Of a stretch of DNA of 64,000 nucleotides, positions 26,917 to 36,382 are shown one piece after another. The stretch spans positions 1 through 64,000 of the forward strand of contig JBGSIA010000027.1 in NCBI GenBank assembly GCA_041751935.1, in the 5' to 3' direction. Within the stretch, counting starts at the first letter, position 1. Each line of letters begins with the position of its first letter. The stretch comes from JBBSJZ01 sp041751935 (lineage in GTDB: Bacteria; Planctomycetota; Planctomycetia; Pirellulales; Pirellulaceae). The notes beneath the pieces were generated by a model. That model was not told where the DNA came from. It saw only the letters and a program-made list of their open reading frames with translations, and ran no database searches. The translations under genes were made by a program, and so were the position numbers.

Positions 26917-27342
26917 ATGTATTACAAGCTTATCTTAAAAAATGAAGTGGACGGTATTCGCCGCCGTAGTTGGACGTTCAAGACACCTGTGATTTTAGGA
27001 CGTGAACCGGGCTCCGATCTTTGTATTGATCATCACTCGATCAGTCGCCAGCATTGCCAATTTTCTCTCAACGGTGACGAGGCGCTCGTGGTAAAGGATC
27101 TAGGGTCGACGAACGGGATCTATGTCGACGACAATCGCGTCGATCACCAAATTCTGATGCCCCATCAAGTGTTGCAGGTGGGTGCGCTGCAATTGCAAAT
27201 TGAGTTTTCGACCGAAGACGAAGTCACCGCGTCCCAGGATCTTTCTTCACGAGGGAGCGTTGATACGACACGACCGATGCCGGTATATCATCTGGACCCG
27301 CCCCCAGACGAACGACCGTGGTGGCGCCGTCTGCTTGGTTGA
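26917..27342 (+). CDS. FHA domain protein
   Basis: A 141-residue protein that is almost entirely one forkhead-associated domain, a phosphothreonine-binding module. Core motifs: VILGREPGSDLCIDHHSISR with the Gly-Arg, Ser and His expected in the binding site, and VVKDLGSTNGIYVDD. A short proline/arginine-rich tail (PPPDERPWWRRLLG) could anchor it to membranes or partners. Together with the Ser/Thr kinase 0.9 kb downstream it could form a phospho-signalling pair. Confidence 0.93.
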   Translation: MYYKLILKNEVDGIRRRSWTFKTPVILGREPGSDLCIDHHSISRQHCQFSLNGDEALVVKDLGSTNGIYVDDNRVDHQILMPHQVLQVGALQLQIEFSTEDEVTASQDLSSRGSVDTTRPMPVYHLDPPPDERPWWRRLLG

Positions 27343-27372
27343 TAACCGCGAGAAAAGTTGGATCAATCAAAG

Positions 27373-28110
27373 ATGACACTACGAGGACGATTGCCGACAA
27401 CTCGCTGGAGCTTGGTCGTTCGCGCTGGCGGTGACCGAACTGATCCGATGGTTCGCCGATCGTTGGAAGAGCTTTGTCAAAGTTATTGGCCGCCGCTCTA
27501 CGCGTACTTGCGACGCCGTGGGACGAGTGCCGCCGACGCTGAGGACGATGTTCAAGGATTCTTTGCGGACTTGCTCAGCCGCGATGACTTGGCGCGAGTT
27601 GATGCGAGTCGTGGCCGCTTTCGCGCATTCGTGTTTACTGCACTGGATCATTACGTGGCTAAACGCGTTCGACACGAAACAGCCCAGCGTCGCGGCGGTC
27701 ACGTCGAAATTATTTCACTACAAGTCGCCGATTCTCATCGGATGAGTGCCGAATCGCTTACTCAATGGGAGCTGACTGATAACGGACTGGATGCTGAAGC
27801 GTTGTTTGATCGTAATTGGGCGCGCTGGCTGGTCAGCAAAACGTTCGATGAGTTACGTGCCGAATACACAGCGGAAGGCAAGCAGGAATGGTTTGATGCT
27901 TTGAGTTGCTTTTTAAGCGAATCCGATGCGGTCGCGGATCGAAGGTGCCTTGCGGAGCAATTGGGATTGTCGGCAACGGCGCTTAAAGTTGCGATCCATC
28001 GGTTGCGAGCCAAATTCCGCTCTCGATTGGTGACCGCCGTCGCCGAAACAGTGGACGATCCAGCAGAGATAGGCCAGGAACGACGCTTGTTGTTCGACGC
28101 CCTGAGCTAA
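27373..28110 (+). CDS. ECF-type RNA polymerase sigma factor (planctomycete group)
   Basis: Starts at ATG 27373; a TTG at 27358 is the other option. The opening LPTTRWSLVVRAG, then LEELCQSYWPPLYAYLRRRG and AEDDVQGFFADLLSRDDLA, follow the pattern of planctomycete ECF sigma factors with region 2 near residues 30-110; the C-terminal part around LAEQLGLSATALKVAIHRLRAKFR is the region 4 helix-turn-helix. No anti-sigma factor is adjacent. Instead a membrane Ser/Thr kinase follows after 134 bp, an arrangement common in planctomycetes, where the kinase is thought to act on the sigma factor. Confidence 0.9.
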   Translation: MTLRGRLPTTRWSLVVRAGGDRTDPMVRRSLEELCQSYWPPLYAYLRRRGTSAADAEDDVQGFFADLLSRDDLARVDASRGRFRAFVFTALDHYVAKRVRHETAQRRGGHVEIISLQVADSHRMSAESLTQWELTDNGLDAEALFDRNWARWLVSKTFDELRAEYTAEGKQEWFDALSCFLSESDAVADRRCLAEQLGLSATALKVAIHRLRAKFRSRLVTAVAETVDDPAEIGQERRLLFDALS

Positions 28111-28244
28111 CGTAGTTAGAGTTCTTTTAGCACAGGCTCTTACTGAGTCCAAAAATTTCTAGAAAATAATAAGTAACGGTTGCTGAAATAGCGGTCAGAA
28201 CATGGGAGAACCTTATTGAATTCCCACAAGTGATTTAGCAAGCC

Positions 28245-30164
28245 ATGTCTACCACGTGTCATCGTTGCGGAGCCGTTTTACCGAGTGACAGCGCTGCTCC
28301 GTGTCCCCGTTGTCTGCTGCGACCGTCCTGGGATCGCCCTCGTCGGGAAGCGATCACGCTTGGTCCTGGGCAATTGTTCGATCCGCCCAGCGTCGAAGAT
28401 TTGAACCAGCACTTGGTCGGATACGAGGTTTCAGAGCTAATTGGTCGCGGAGGGATGGGAGCGGTATACCGCGGTCGGCAACTCTCGCTGGATCGTGGCG
28501 TAGCGATCAAGATTTTGCCACCCTCAATTGCCGAACGCCCAGGGTTTCGTGAACGATTTGCTCGCGAAGCTCGTGCACTTGCCAAGCTGAATCATCCTAA
28601 CATCGTTGCCGTATACGATTACGGACAAGCCGGTCCCTACGCAATGTTGGTGATGGAACTGGTTGATGGAGCAAGTTTGCGTGACGTATTGGCTCAGGGA
28701 AAATTGACTCCCGAGGAAGCGTTCGAGATCGTTCCCCAGCTATGCGATGCCCTGTCGTTTGCCCACGACCAAGGCGTTGTGCATCGCGATATCAAACCTG
28801 AAAACCTGCTGTTCGAACAACACGGACGATTGAAAATCACCGATTTTGGTTTAGCAAAGATGATGTCTTTGAGGCCAGTTCCTGTGGGCGATAACGACGC
28901 GGAGGAGTTAACACTCGAAGCGTCAACCGAGGAGCTGACCCAGTCAATCATCGGTACGATTCACTACATGGCTCCCGAACAAATCGAAACGCCCAAGAAC
29001 GTCGACCATCGAGCCGACATCTACGCCCTGGGAGTCGTGTTCTATGAAATGTTGACGGGTGAACTGCCTATCGGAAGATTTGATCCGCCAAGCCAGCGAG
29101 TTGAGGTGGATGTAAGGTTCGACGAGATCGTGTTGAAGGCTCTGGCAAAGCTACCTTATCGACGATACGGCACCGCTGCGGAAGTTCGTCGGGATTTTGA
29201 TACGATCCACTCGCATCCGAATACGACACAGAATGCCGGCGCCTGTTCCAGTACCCCTGCTCCTTCGACGCCAACTATCACCGGGCGAACTGTGGGTGAT
29301 TGGTTGCACGAAATCACGGCAGCGATCCGAAATGGACTCGACCGTACGGCAGCAACGGCGAGCGAATATCGCCGCAGTTTTAGCTCAGTGGCATCGTCAA
29401 TTCAGGGTGATGATCCTGCCGCGTTTTATGGTGGATTAGCGTTTGGCGTCTTTGTCGTCAGTTTGCTGTCGACATGGTTCGTTTTCGCTGCGTTTGACGA
29501 TGATTTCGCGATGCTAGTGTGGCTACCGTTGTCGCTGCTGGTGACACTCGTGCATGCACGTTACTGTTATCTTCAACTTTCCAAACTCGAACCACCACCG
29601 AGGCGATCGCTGTTACTGAGCCTGACGCTTCGATTGATCTATTTTCCGATCATCACGGTGGCTCTTGGTTGGCCGATCGTTGCAGCATACTTTGGGTGGG
29701 AGGAGATCTACGGCGGACTTCGCGACCCCTGGCAGCCCAACAATGAGGGAGCCGGTTGGGGACGCGACCTATTGCATGTTGGATGTTGGATCACGATCGT
29801 ATTTGCAGCTTGGACGGCATCGTTATTCACAGTCCATTTGATCTGGCCAGCGTTATTTGAATTCCTGCTCAGACCGTTGGTCGCCGCGCAACGAAGTTGG
29901 CGAACCATCGTAACGATTGCTGCGTGCGTCGTACTGATGGTTTTTGCCTGTGTGATTCAATCACGAGTGGCTTACGACTCACCGCCGGTGGCGCTACTGG
30001 ACGAAACATCCAATTGGACCGAGGGAACAAACCCTGTGGTTGACTATTCTCGCTATTCGCCCCGCGATGTTGCGCGAATCAAACATGCGATGGCCCGCAT
30101 TCGCTCACGACACCTTGACGAACTCTCGCGAGTTAGACGATTAGGCCTGGATCGTAACCAGTAA
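28245..30164 (+). CDS. Membrane Ser/Thr protein kinase (Pkn2-like)
   Basis: A 639-residue Hanks-type kinase. It begins with a zinc-ribbon-like CHRCG ... CPRC pair (residues 5-23), then the kinase domain (about 60-325): GRGGMGAVYRG loop, Lys89 in VAIKIL, catalytic Asp182 in HRDIKPENLL, DFG at 200-202, and HYMAPEQIE. The C-terminal half has five or so transmembrane segments instead of the single helix and extracytoplasmic sensor of PASTA kinases. It is paired with the sigma factor upstream. Its last 24 bp overlap the end of the convergent pyruvate carboxylase gene. Confidence 0.95.
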   Translation: MSTTCHRCGAVLPSDSAAPCPRCLLRPSWDRPRREAITLGPGQLFDPPSVEDLNQHLVGYEVSELIGRGGMGAVYRGRQLSLDRGVAIKILPPSIAERPGFRERFAREARALAKLNHPNIVAVYDYGQAGPYAMLVMELVDGASLRDVLAQGKLTPEEAFEIVPQLCDALSFAHDQGVVHRDIKPENLLFEQHGRLKITDFGLAKMMSLRPVPVGDNDAEELTLEASTEELTQSIIGTIHYMAPEQIETPKNVDHRADIYALGVVFYEMLTGELPIGRFDPPSQRVEVDVRFDEIVLKALAKLPYRRYGTAAEVRRDFDTIHSHPNTTQNAGACSSTPAPSTPTITGRTVGDWLHEITAAIRNGLDRTAATASEYRRSFSSVASSIQGDDPAAFYGGLAFGVFVVSLLSTWFVFAAFDDDFAMLVWLPLSLLVTLVHARYCYLQLSKLEPPPRRSLLLSLTLRLIYFPIITVALGWPIVAAYFGWEEIYGGLRDPWQPNNEGAGWGRDLLHVGCWITIVFAAWTASLFTVHLIWPALFEFLLRPLVAAQRSWRTIVTIAACVVLMVFACVIQSRVAYDSPPVALLDETSNWTEGTNPVVDYSRYSPRDVARIKHAMARIRSRHLDELSRVRRLGLDRNQ

Positions 30165-33100
30165 ATCACCGGCTTCGACTTGCGTTCCCGCCGGCGTCTG
30201 AATCGCGGTGACCGTGCCGGCACGCGGAGCGTTGATCGTGGTTTCCATCTTCATCGCTTCGAGGACCATCAGCTTCTGACCTTCTTTCACCTTATCGCCC
30301 TCGTTCACGGCGACCGTAATCACCATCCCCGGCATTGACGCGGCTACTTGTGATGGATCTTTGGGGTCCGCCTTGATCGATGCTTTGACGTCTGGTTCCA
30401 GTGCATGGTCAACGACGGTGATCTCACGTGGCTGGCCATTGAGTTCAAAGAACACCGTTCGCGTGGCATCTGGGTGCGGTTGACCGACAGCGAGGAATTT
30501 GATGATCAGCCGCTTACCTTTCTCGATATCGACTGCGATCTCTTCGCCTGGTTCTTGGCCGTAGAAAAAATTCGGTGTCGGCAAATGAGACACATCACCA
30601 AACGTTGCGTGATGCGAGACAAACTCTTCAAAAACCTTCGGGTACAGCAAGTAGGTTACGGCGTCTTGATCATTTGGCGAATCACCGGTGATGTCGGCGG
30701 CAGTCGTTTTGGCGGCTTCCAAATCCGCAGGCGGCAACGACTCACCAGGTCGCTGGAGCACGGGCTTTTGGTCGCCGAGGATCACGCGAATCACTTCGCT
30801 GGGGAAACCGCCGGGCGGTTGCCCCATTCGACCGCCCACTAGGTCGATCACGCTGGCAGGGAACGCTAACGCTCGCTCGGTCGTCAACACCTCAGCGGCA
30901 CTGAGGTCATTAGCGACAAGGAACAACGCCATATCACCGACTGCTTTACTCGTCGGCGTAACCTTCACGATATCGCCAAGCAGTTGGTTCACGTGAGCAT
31001 AGGCACGACAAATTTCGGACCAACGATCGGCCAGCCCCAATGCCCTCGCTTGCTGGTACAGGTTCGTGTACTGCCCGCCCGGCATCTCATGATCGTACAG
31101 GTCACCCGTTGCCGGCAAGACTTGACTCTCGAAAGGCAAGTAGAACTCTCGCACGGCTTGCCAGTACGTCGCTAGCTCAGTCAGTGAATCGGTTTCCAGC
31201 GATGATTGGCGATCCGTGAATCGCAATGCCTCGACGAGCGTATTCAAGTTCACTTGGCTGGTGCCGCCGGACATCGGTGCCAATGCCGCGTCCGCAATGG
31301 ACAATCCTTCACCCGCAGCAGCCAATATCGAGGCAGCTTGAATTCCCGCTGTATCGTGCGTGTGAAAGTGAATTGGAATGCCGATTTCCTCTCGCAGCGC
31401 TCGCATCAGGATGACCGCCGATCCAGGCTTGCACAAACCAGCCATATCCTTGATCGCCAACAGATGTGCGCCGCGAGCTTCAAGGAGCTTGGCAAGAGTG
31501 ACGTAATACTTAACGTCATACTTGGTCCGTTTTGGGTTCTGCAGATCTCCGGTGTAACAGATCGCTGCTTCACAAATACCGCCTTCGGCAAGGACAGCAT
31601 CCATCGCGACGTACATGTTCTCTTCCCAGTTCAACGCGTCAAACACGCGAAAGATGTCCATGCCTGCTTGGACGGCTTCGCGAACAAACAGTCGCACCAC
31701 ATTGTCGGGATAATTCGTGTAACCGACCGCGTTGCTGGCACGAAGCAACATCTGGGCGAGAATGTTGGGCACCGCTTCGCTGAGGTCCGCCAAACGTTGC
31801 CAAGGCGACTCTTTGAGGAACCGCATGCTCGTATCAAACGTCGCGCCGCCCCACATTTCCAAAGAGAACAGACTCGATGCGAGTTGCGAGTAGGCGGGCG
31901 CGATCTGCAGCATATCGAATGTGCGAACGCGTGTTGCCAACAGCGATTGGTGCGCGTCACGCATCGTGGTGTCAGTAATCAGCAAGCCCTTCTGTTGCTT
32001 GATCCAACGGACGAGACCCTCAGCACCTTCACGTCGAAAAACATCCCGCGTGCCTTGCGGTGGCGTCGCCGAATGCGGCAAGGCTGGAAGCGGTGCGGGA
32101 TCACGGCGTTTCGCAACCGGACGACCGGCAACAAGCGGATTGCCACTTACGATCGTCTCGGCCAAGTACGTAAGCAACTTCGTCGCGCGGTCAAGCCGCT
32201 TGGGAAGCTCAAACAATTCCGGCGTCTGGTCAATCAGCCGCGTTGTTGCTTCGCCCGCGAGAAACTTGGGATGATTCACCATCCGAATCAAAAACGGAAT
32301 ATTTGTTTTGACACCACGCACACGGAACTCGTGCAAACAGCGATCCATTCGCCGCGAAGCTTCGGCAAGCGATCTTGCGCGTGCGGTGACTTTCACCAGC
32401 ATCGAGTCATAGAACGGATTCACGACCGCGCCGCTGAACGCCGTTCCCGCGTCGAGCCGAATGCCGAGCCCGGCCGCCGAACGATAGTGGCTGATACGGC
32501 CGTAGTCAGGCCGAAACTGGTTTGCCGGATCTTCGGTCGTCACGCGGCATTGGAGGGCGAAGCCGCTGGTTCGGATCTCCGATTGAGGTGGCAAACCAAC
32601 TTCTTCACTTTCAAGAGGATATCCTTGTGCGACTAGAATCTGAGTTCGTACGATGTCGTAACCTGTGACTTCTTCGGTGACCGTGTGTTCGACTTGGATG
32701 CGGGGATTCACTTCGATGAAGTAGAATTGCTGAGCATCAACGTCGTAGAGAAACTCAACGGTACCCGCATTCTCATAGCCGACTTGGCGTCCGATTTTTA
32801 ACGCTGCCTCACACAACGCTTCACGAATAGCAGGGTCCAAATTCGGGGCCGGTGCAATCTCGACTACCTTTTGATGCCGTCGCTGAACGCTGCAGTCCCG
32901 CTCATAAAGGTGTTTCAAATTCCCATGTCGGTCGCCGATCAGTTGCACCTCCAAGTGACGAGCGGCACGGACGAAGCGTTCGATAAAGCACTCATCACTA
33001 CCGAATGCGGTCTTGGCTTCACGTTGAGCTGCTTCGAGTGCCGCGGCAAGTTGGTCAGGCGACTCGACAACTCGCATGCCACGACCGCCACCGCCCTTGG

Positions 33101-33629
33101 CTGCCTTCACGATAACAGGATACCCCAGCGCTAGAGCAACTTCGCTAGCTTCTTCAAGACTCGTCAGGGCATGATTCGTACCGCCCAGCACCGGCACGCC
33201 AGCGGATTGAGCCAATTCACGCGCGCTCGTTTTGTCGCCGAGTGACTCCAGTGACTTGACGCTCGGGCCGATGAACAATACCCCCGCAGACTCAAGCGCT
33301 CGTGCAAACTCAGGATTCTCCGAGAGAAAACCGTAGCCTGGATGAACCGCGTCGATCTGATGATTGACACAAAGGTCGACAATTGCGTCAATGTTCAGGT
33401 AAGACCGGATCGGTTCACCCTGTTTGCCGATTTGGTAACCCTCATCTGCCTTGAACCGATGCAGCGCGTAGCGATCCTCGTGAGAGTAAATCGCCACTGT
33501 ACGAATCCCCATTTCGTGAGCGCTGCGGAAAACGCGAGTAGCGATTTCACTGCGGTTAGCAACCAACAATCGCTCAATTTTTCGGACCGCTGGAATTGAA
33601 GTGGGCGGATTCGTTGGACGAGTCGACAT
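30141..33629 (-). CDS. pyc: Pyruvate carboxylase
   Basis: ATP-dependent carboxylation of pyruvate to oxaloacetate, replenishing the TCA cycle. The 1162-residue chain carries all domains of the single-chain enzyme: biotin carboxylase (start KIERLLVANRSEIATRVFRS, ATP-grasp with AKGGGGRGMR), carboxyltransferase (TDTTMRDAHQSLLATRVRT, near residue 555), the carboxylase C-terminal domain (PGGQYTNLYQQA), and a biotinyl domain with Lys1127 in VLEAMKMETT. Stand-alone gene with its own upstream region. Confidence 0.97.
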   Translation of the reverse strand: MSTRPTNPPTSIPAVRKIERLLVANRSEIATRVFRSAHEMGIRTVAIYSHEDRYALHRFKADEGYQIGKQGEPIRSYLNIDAIVDLCVNHQIDAVHPGYGFLSENPEFARALESAGVLFIGPSVKSLESLGDKTSARELAQSAGVPVLGGTNHALTSLEEASEVALALGYPVIVKAAKGGGGRGMRVVESPDQLAAALEAAQREAKTAFGSDECFIERFVRAARHLEVQLIGDRHGNLKHLYERDCSVQRRHQKVVEIAPAPNLDPAIREALCEAALKIGRQVGYENAGTVEFLYDVDAQQFYFIEVNPRIQVEHTVTEEVTGYDIVRTQILVAQGYPLESEEVGLPPQSEIRTSGFALQCRVTTEDPANQFRPDYGRISHYRSAAGLGIRLDAGTAFSGAVVNPFYDSMLVKVTARARSLAEASRRMDRCLHEFRVRGVKTNIPFLIRMVNHPKFLAGEATTRLIDQTPELFELPKRLDRATKLLTYLAETIVSGNPLVAGRPVAKRRDPAPLPALPHSATPPQGTRDVFRREGAEGLVRWIKQQKGLLITDTTMRDAHQSLLATRVRTFDMLQIAPAYSQLASSLFSLEMWGGATFDTSMRFLKESPWQRLADLSEAVPNILAQMLLRASNAVGYTNYPDNVVRLFVREAVQAGMDIFRVFDALNWEENMYVAMDAVLAEGGICEAAICYTGDLQNPKRTKYDVKYYVTLAKLLEARGAHLLAIKDMAGLCKPGSAVILMRALREEIGIPIHFHTHDTAGIQAASILAAAGEGLSIADAALAPMSGGTSQVNLNTLVEALRFTDRQSSLETDSLTELATYWQAVREFYLPFESQVLPATGDLYDHEMPGGQYTNLYQQARALGLADRWSEICRAYAHVNQLLGDIVKVTPTSKAVGDMALFLVANDLSAAEVLTTERALAFPASVIDLVGGRMGQPPGGFPSEVIRVILGDQKPVLQRPGESLPPADLEAAKTTAADITGDSPNDQDAVTYLLYPKVFEEFVSHHATFGDVSHLPTPNFFYGQEPGEEIAVDIEKGKRLIIKFLAVGQPHPDATRTVFFELNGQPREITVVDHALEPDVKASIKADPKDPSQVAASMPGMVITVAVNEGDKVKEGQKLMVLEAMKMETTINAPRAGTVTAIQTPAGTQVEAGDLLVTIQA

Positions 33630-33924
33630 CGCAGTTCTTGCTCACGACGGTTTTTGGACGGAAATCAGCAACAGGCGAAGGGCAATTTAGCGAAATCAAC
33701 CGATTCGAACAGCAGTCATCAAAAAGGCATTCGGTACCCTATTTGTTGACTGACCGACGAAAAAGGATTAGTCTCGCCGTTTTCTAATCTGAGAGCAGAA
33801 GTCGTTTACCTGCCAATCCGATGGTCATTTCTTGACGCTGAATCGCTACGTTGAGCGCAACGCCTAGAGCGTGAAATTATGTGGGCATGCTAGGTACCGG
33901 TACCTTCTCGGAAGAAGCCATCTT

Positions 33925-36372
33925 ATGAAGGTTATAATCGCTGAAAAACCGTCTGTGGCTCGCGACTTGGCGGCATTTGTTAAGGCAACCTCGAAGCGTC
34001 AGGGATACTTTGAAGGCGGTGGCTATCAAGTCACTTGGGCACTGGGGCATCTCGTCGAGTTGCAAGAGCCGCATGAATACGACTCCTCGCTGAAAAAGTG
34101 GACGCTGCTGACCTTGCCGTTTGTCCCCCGCGAATTCAAATTAAAACTGCGAAAAGACGACCGAGTGCAAGGACAATTCGCGATTGTCAAACGGTTGCTG
34201 CTTGCCGCTGACTCGATCATTTGCGCTACGGACGCTGGTCGCGAAGGCGAGCTCATCTTTCGCTACATCGTCACCCACGCTGGATGTGCGAATAAACCTG
34301 CGCAACGGTTGTGGCTCAGTTCATTGACGCCCGACGCCATTGGTACCGCATTTCGCTCGATGCGACCGCTGGCCGATTACGACAACCTTTACGCAGCGGC
34401 CAAGTGTCGTAGCGAATCCGATTGGATTGTCGGACTCAACGCAACGCGAAACTACACGCTGCGGTTCGCGACCGCAGGGATACTGTGGAGTCTTGGCCGC
34501 GTCCAAACTCCTGTGCTGGCAATGATCACACGCCGTGACGACGAAATTCGTACGTTCAAATCGCAACCGTTCTGGGAGTTGATGACGAAGTATTGCGAAG
34601 TCAATTTTCGCTACACCGGTTATCGCTTCGATCAGCAATCCGAGGCGATTGAGCTTCTAAAACGCGTTACAGTTCAACCGCTAGTAATTCTAAAAATTCA
34701 GCGCAAACCTGAATCATCACTGCCGCCCCAGTTATACGATCTGACAGAGCTACAGCGGGACATGAATCGTCGCTACGGTATCTCCGCTGCCGATACGCTG
34801 GCCAGCGCCCAGTCTCTGTACGAAAGCAAGCTCGTGACGTATCCGCGCACAGATTCTCACTATTTAACCACTGAGGTCCAGAAGAATGTTCCGCTGATTT
34901 TGCAGCAATTGCGTACCATCAAACCACAAGAAATCGACAAGCTCGACCTCCGCAAACTGTCGTTCGGGGGACGAATCGTGAACAACCAAAAGGTGACGGA
35001 CCACCACGCGATCATCCCGACAGGCACCGTATCCAACGGGCTCCGCGATCGCGAACAAAAAGTCTATGACGCTATCGTCGTGCGATTCATCGCCGCCTTC
35101 TATCCTGCCTGTGTCAAAGAGGTAACGACCGTTGATGCTGTGGTTGGTAAGGTCCCCTTTCGTGCTCGCGGTGTCCGCGTTTCAACTCCAGGGTGGACAG
35201 AGTTGTATCCGCGAAAGTCCAGCGACCAGGACAGCGAGGACCAACAATCGTTGCCCGAGTTCACGCCGCGAGAAAGTGGACCGCACGAACCCTACGTGAA
35301 ACCTGGCCAGACCTCGGCGCCCAAGCACTTCACCGAGAACACGCTACTGGGTGCGATGGATACTGCTGGCAAACTTGTCGACGAAGCTGAGTTGCGTGAA
35401 GCGATGAAAGACAAAGGGCTTGGCACTCCCGCAACCCGCGCAGCGATAATCGAGACGTTGCTGAGTCGCAAATACATTTGTCGCGACAAGAAAAACTTGT
35501 TGGCAACAGATCTGGGGCGATACTTGATTTCGCTTGTTCGCGACCAAGGACTCAAGTCGCCGGAACTGACTGGCGAGTGGGAATCTAAGCTCAAACAAAT
35601 TGAAGCTGGAAAAATTTCCGCCGACGAGTTCATGCATGAGATCGCGGCTTACACGCACGAGATCATTCGAGCTAGCGAAAATGTGCAACTCGACGAAAGC
35701 AAGATCGGTGATTGCCCGTGCTGCGGCAAGCCGGTTGTACGCGGCAAACAAGCGATGGGATGTTCGGCGTGGCGTTATGGCTGCAAATTCGTGCTTCCGA
35801 ATCACTATCGCAATGTCGAGTTGAGTCACCGACAAATTCGTGAACTGCTGCAGCGTGGTGTGGTAAGCGAGAGCATCAATCTCGGCGATGTTGGCAACGT
35901 CGTGTTGAGCTTGACACCATCAGGCACGATTGTTGAGATCCCTGTGCCCCAAGGCAACGAGCAAAATCACTCCCAGGACGGAACCAAAAGTAAGTCCATT
36001 TCTGGGGCCAAGCGATCAACGAGAAGTCGCAAAACATTGAAGGATGGTGCGTCTGATAAATCAGTCGCCCCCTCCGCTCGGACTCGATCCGCGGACAAAC
36101 CAACGGCAGCGGATCTTGGTGGATGCCCCCTGTGCGATGCGCCCGTTATCGAGCAGAAAAAGTCTTACAGTTGCAGCCGCTGGCAAGATGGATGCCCAAT
36201 GACCATCTGGAAAACGATCGCTGGGAAACGCATCACCGCCAGCATGGCCAAGACAATGCTTCACAGCGGCAAAACGGGCGTACTAAAAGGCTTCAAGACG
36301 AAAGCAGGTAAAACATTCAATGCTCGGTTAAAGTTAGTTGAAGGCAACGTTGAACTCGAATTTGAGAATTGA
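33925..36372 (+). CDS. topB: DNA topoisomerase III
   Basis: Type IA topoisomerase. The ATG at 33925 (MKVIIAEKPSVARDLAAF) is the true start; the frame extends 18 codons upstream without similarity. Toprim domain with ATDAGREGELIFRY, active-site region with the tyrosine in ESKLVTYPRTDSHYL (about residue 315), ending in DKGLGTPATRAAIIETL. Two C-terminal cysteine motifs follow (CPCCGKPVV...GCSAWRYGC and CPLCDAPVI...CSRWQDGC). Of normal length (815 aa). Role: decatenation and repair of recombination intermediates. Confidence 0.96.
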   Translation: MKVIIAEKPSVARDLAAFVKATSKRQGYFEGGGYQVTWALGHLVELQEPHEYDSSLKKWTLLTLPFVPREFKLKLRKDDRVQGQFAIVKRLLLAADSIICATDAGREGELIFRYIVTHAGCANKPAQRLWLSSLTPDAIGTAFRSMRPLADYDNLYAAAKCRSESDWIVGLNATRNYTLRFATAGILWSLGRVQTPVLAMITRRDDEIRTFKSQPFWELMTKYCEVNFRYTGYRFDQQSEAIELLKRVTVQPLVILKIQRKPESSLPPQLYDLTELQRDMNRRYGISAADTLASAQSLYESKLVTYPRTDSHYLTTEVQKNVPLILQQLRTIKPQEIDKLDLRKLSFGGRIVNNQKVTDHHAIIPTGTVSNGLRDREQKVYDAIVVRFIAAFYPACVKEVTTVDAVVGKVPFRARGVRVSTPGWTELYPRKSSDQDSEDQQSLPEFTPRESGPHEPYVKPGQTSAPKHFTENTLLGAMDTAGKLVDEAELREAMKDKGLGTPATRAAIIETLLSRKYICRDKKNLLATDLGRYLISLVRDQGLKSPELTGEWESKLKQIEAGKISADEFMHEIAAYTHEIIRASENVQLDESKIGDCPCCGKPVVRGKQAMGCSAWRYGCKFVLPNHYRNVELSHRQIRELLQRGVVSESINLGDVGNVVLSLTPSGTIVEIPVPQGNEQNHSQDGTKSKSISGAKRSTRSRKTLKDGASDKSVAPSARTRSADKPTAADLGGCPLCDAPVIEQKKSYSCSRWQDGCPMTIWKTIAGKRITASMAKTMLHSGKTGVLKGFKTKAGKTFNARLKLVEGNVELEFEN

Positions 36373-36382
36373 TGCGACAAAA

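Noticed and set aside
31206..32636. 476-codon plus-strand open frame
   Set aside because: It lies entirely inside the well supported pyruvate carboxylase gene on the other strand; its composition (Arg/His/Gln-rich) is that of a shadow frame.
33746..33774. TTGACT with a TAGTCT 17 bp further, upstream of topB
   Set aside because: The -35-like box is good but the -10-like box matches only three of six positions; planctomycete promoters are not well enough defined to call it.
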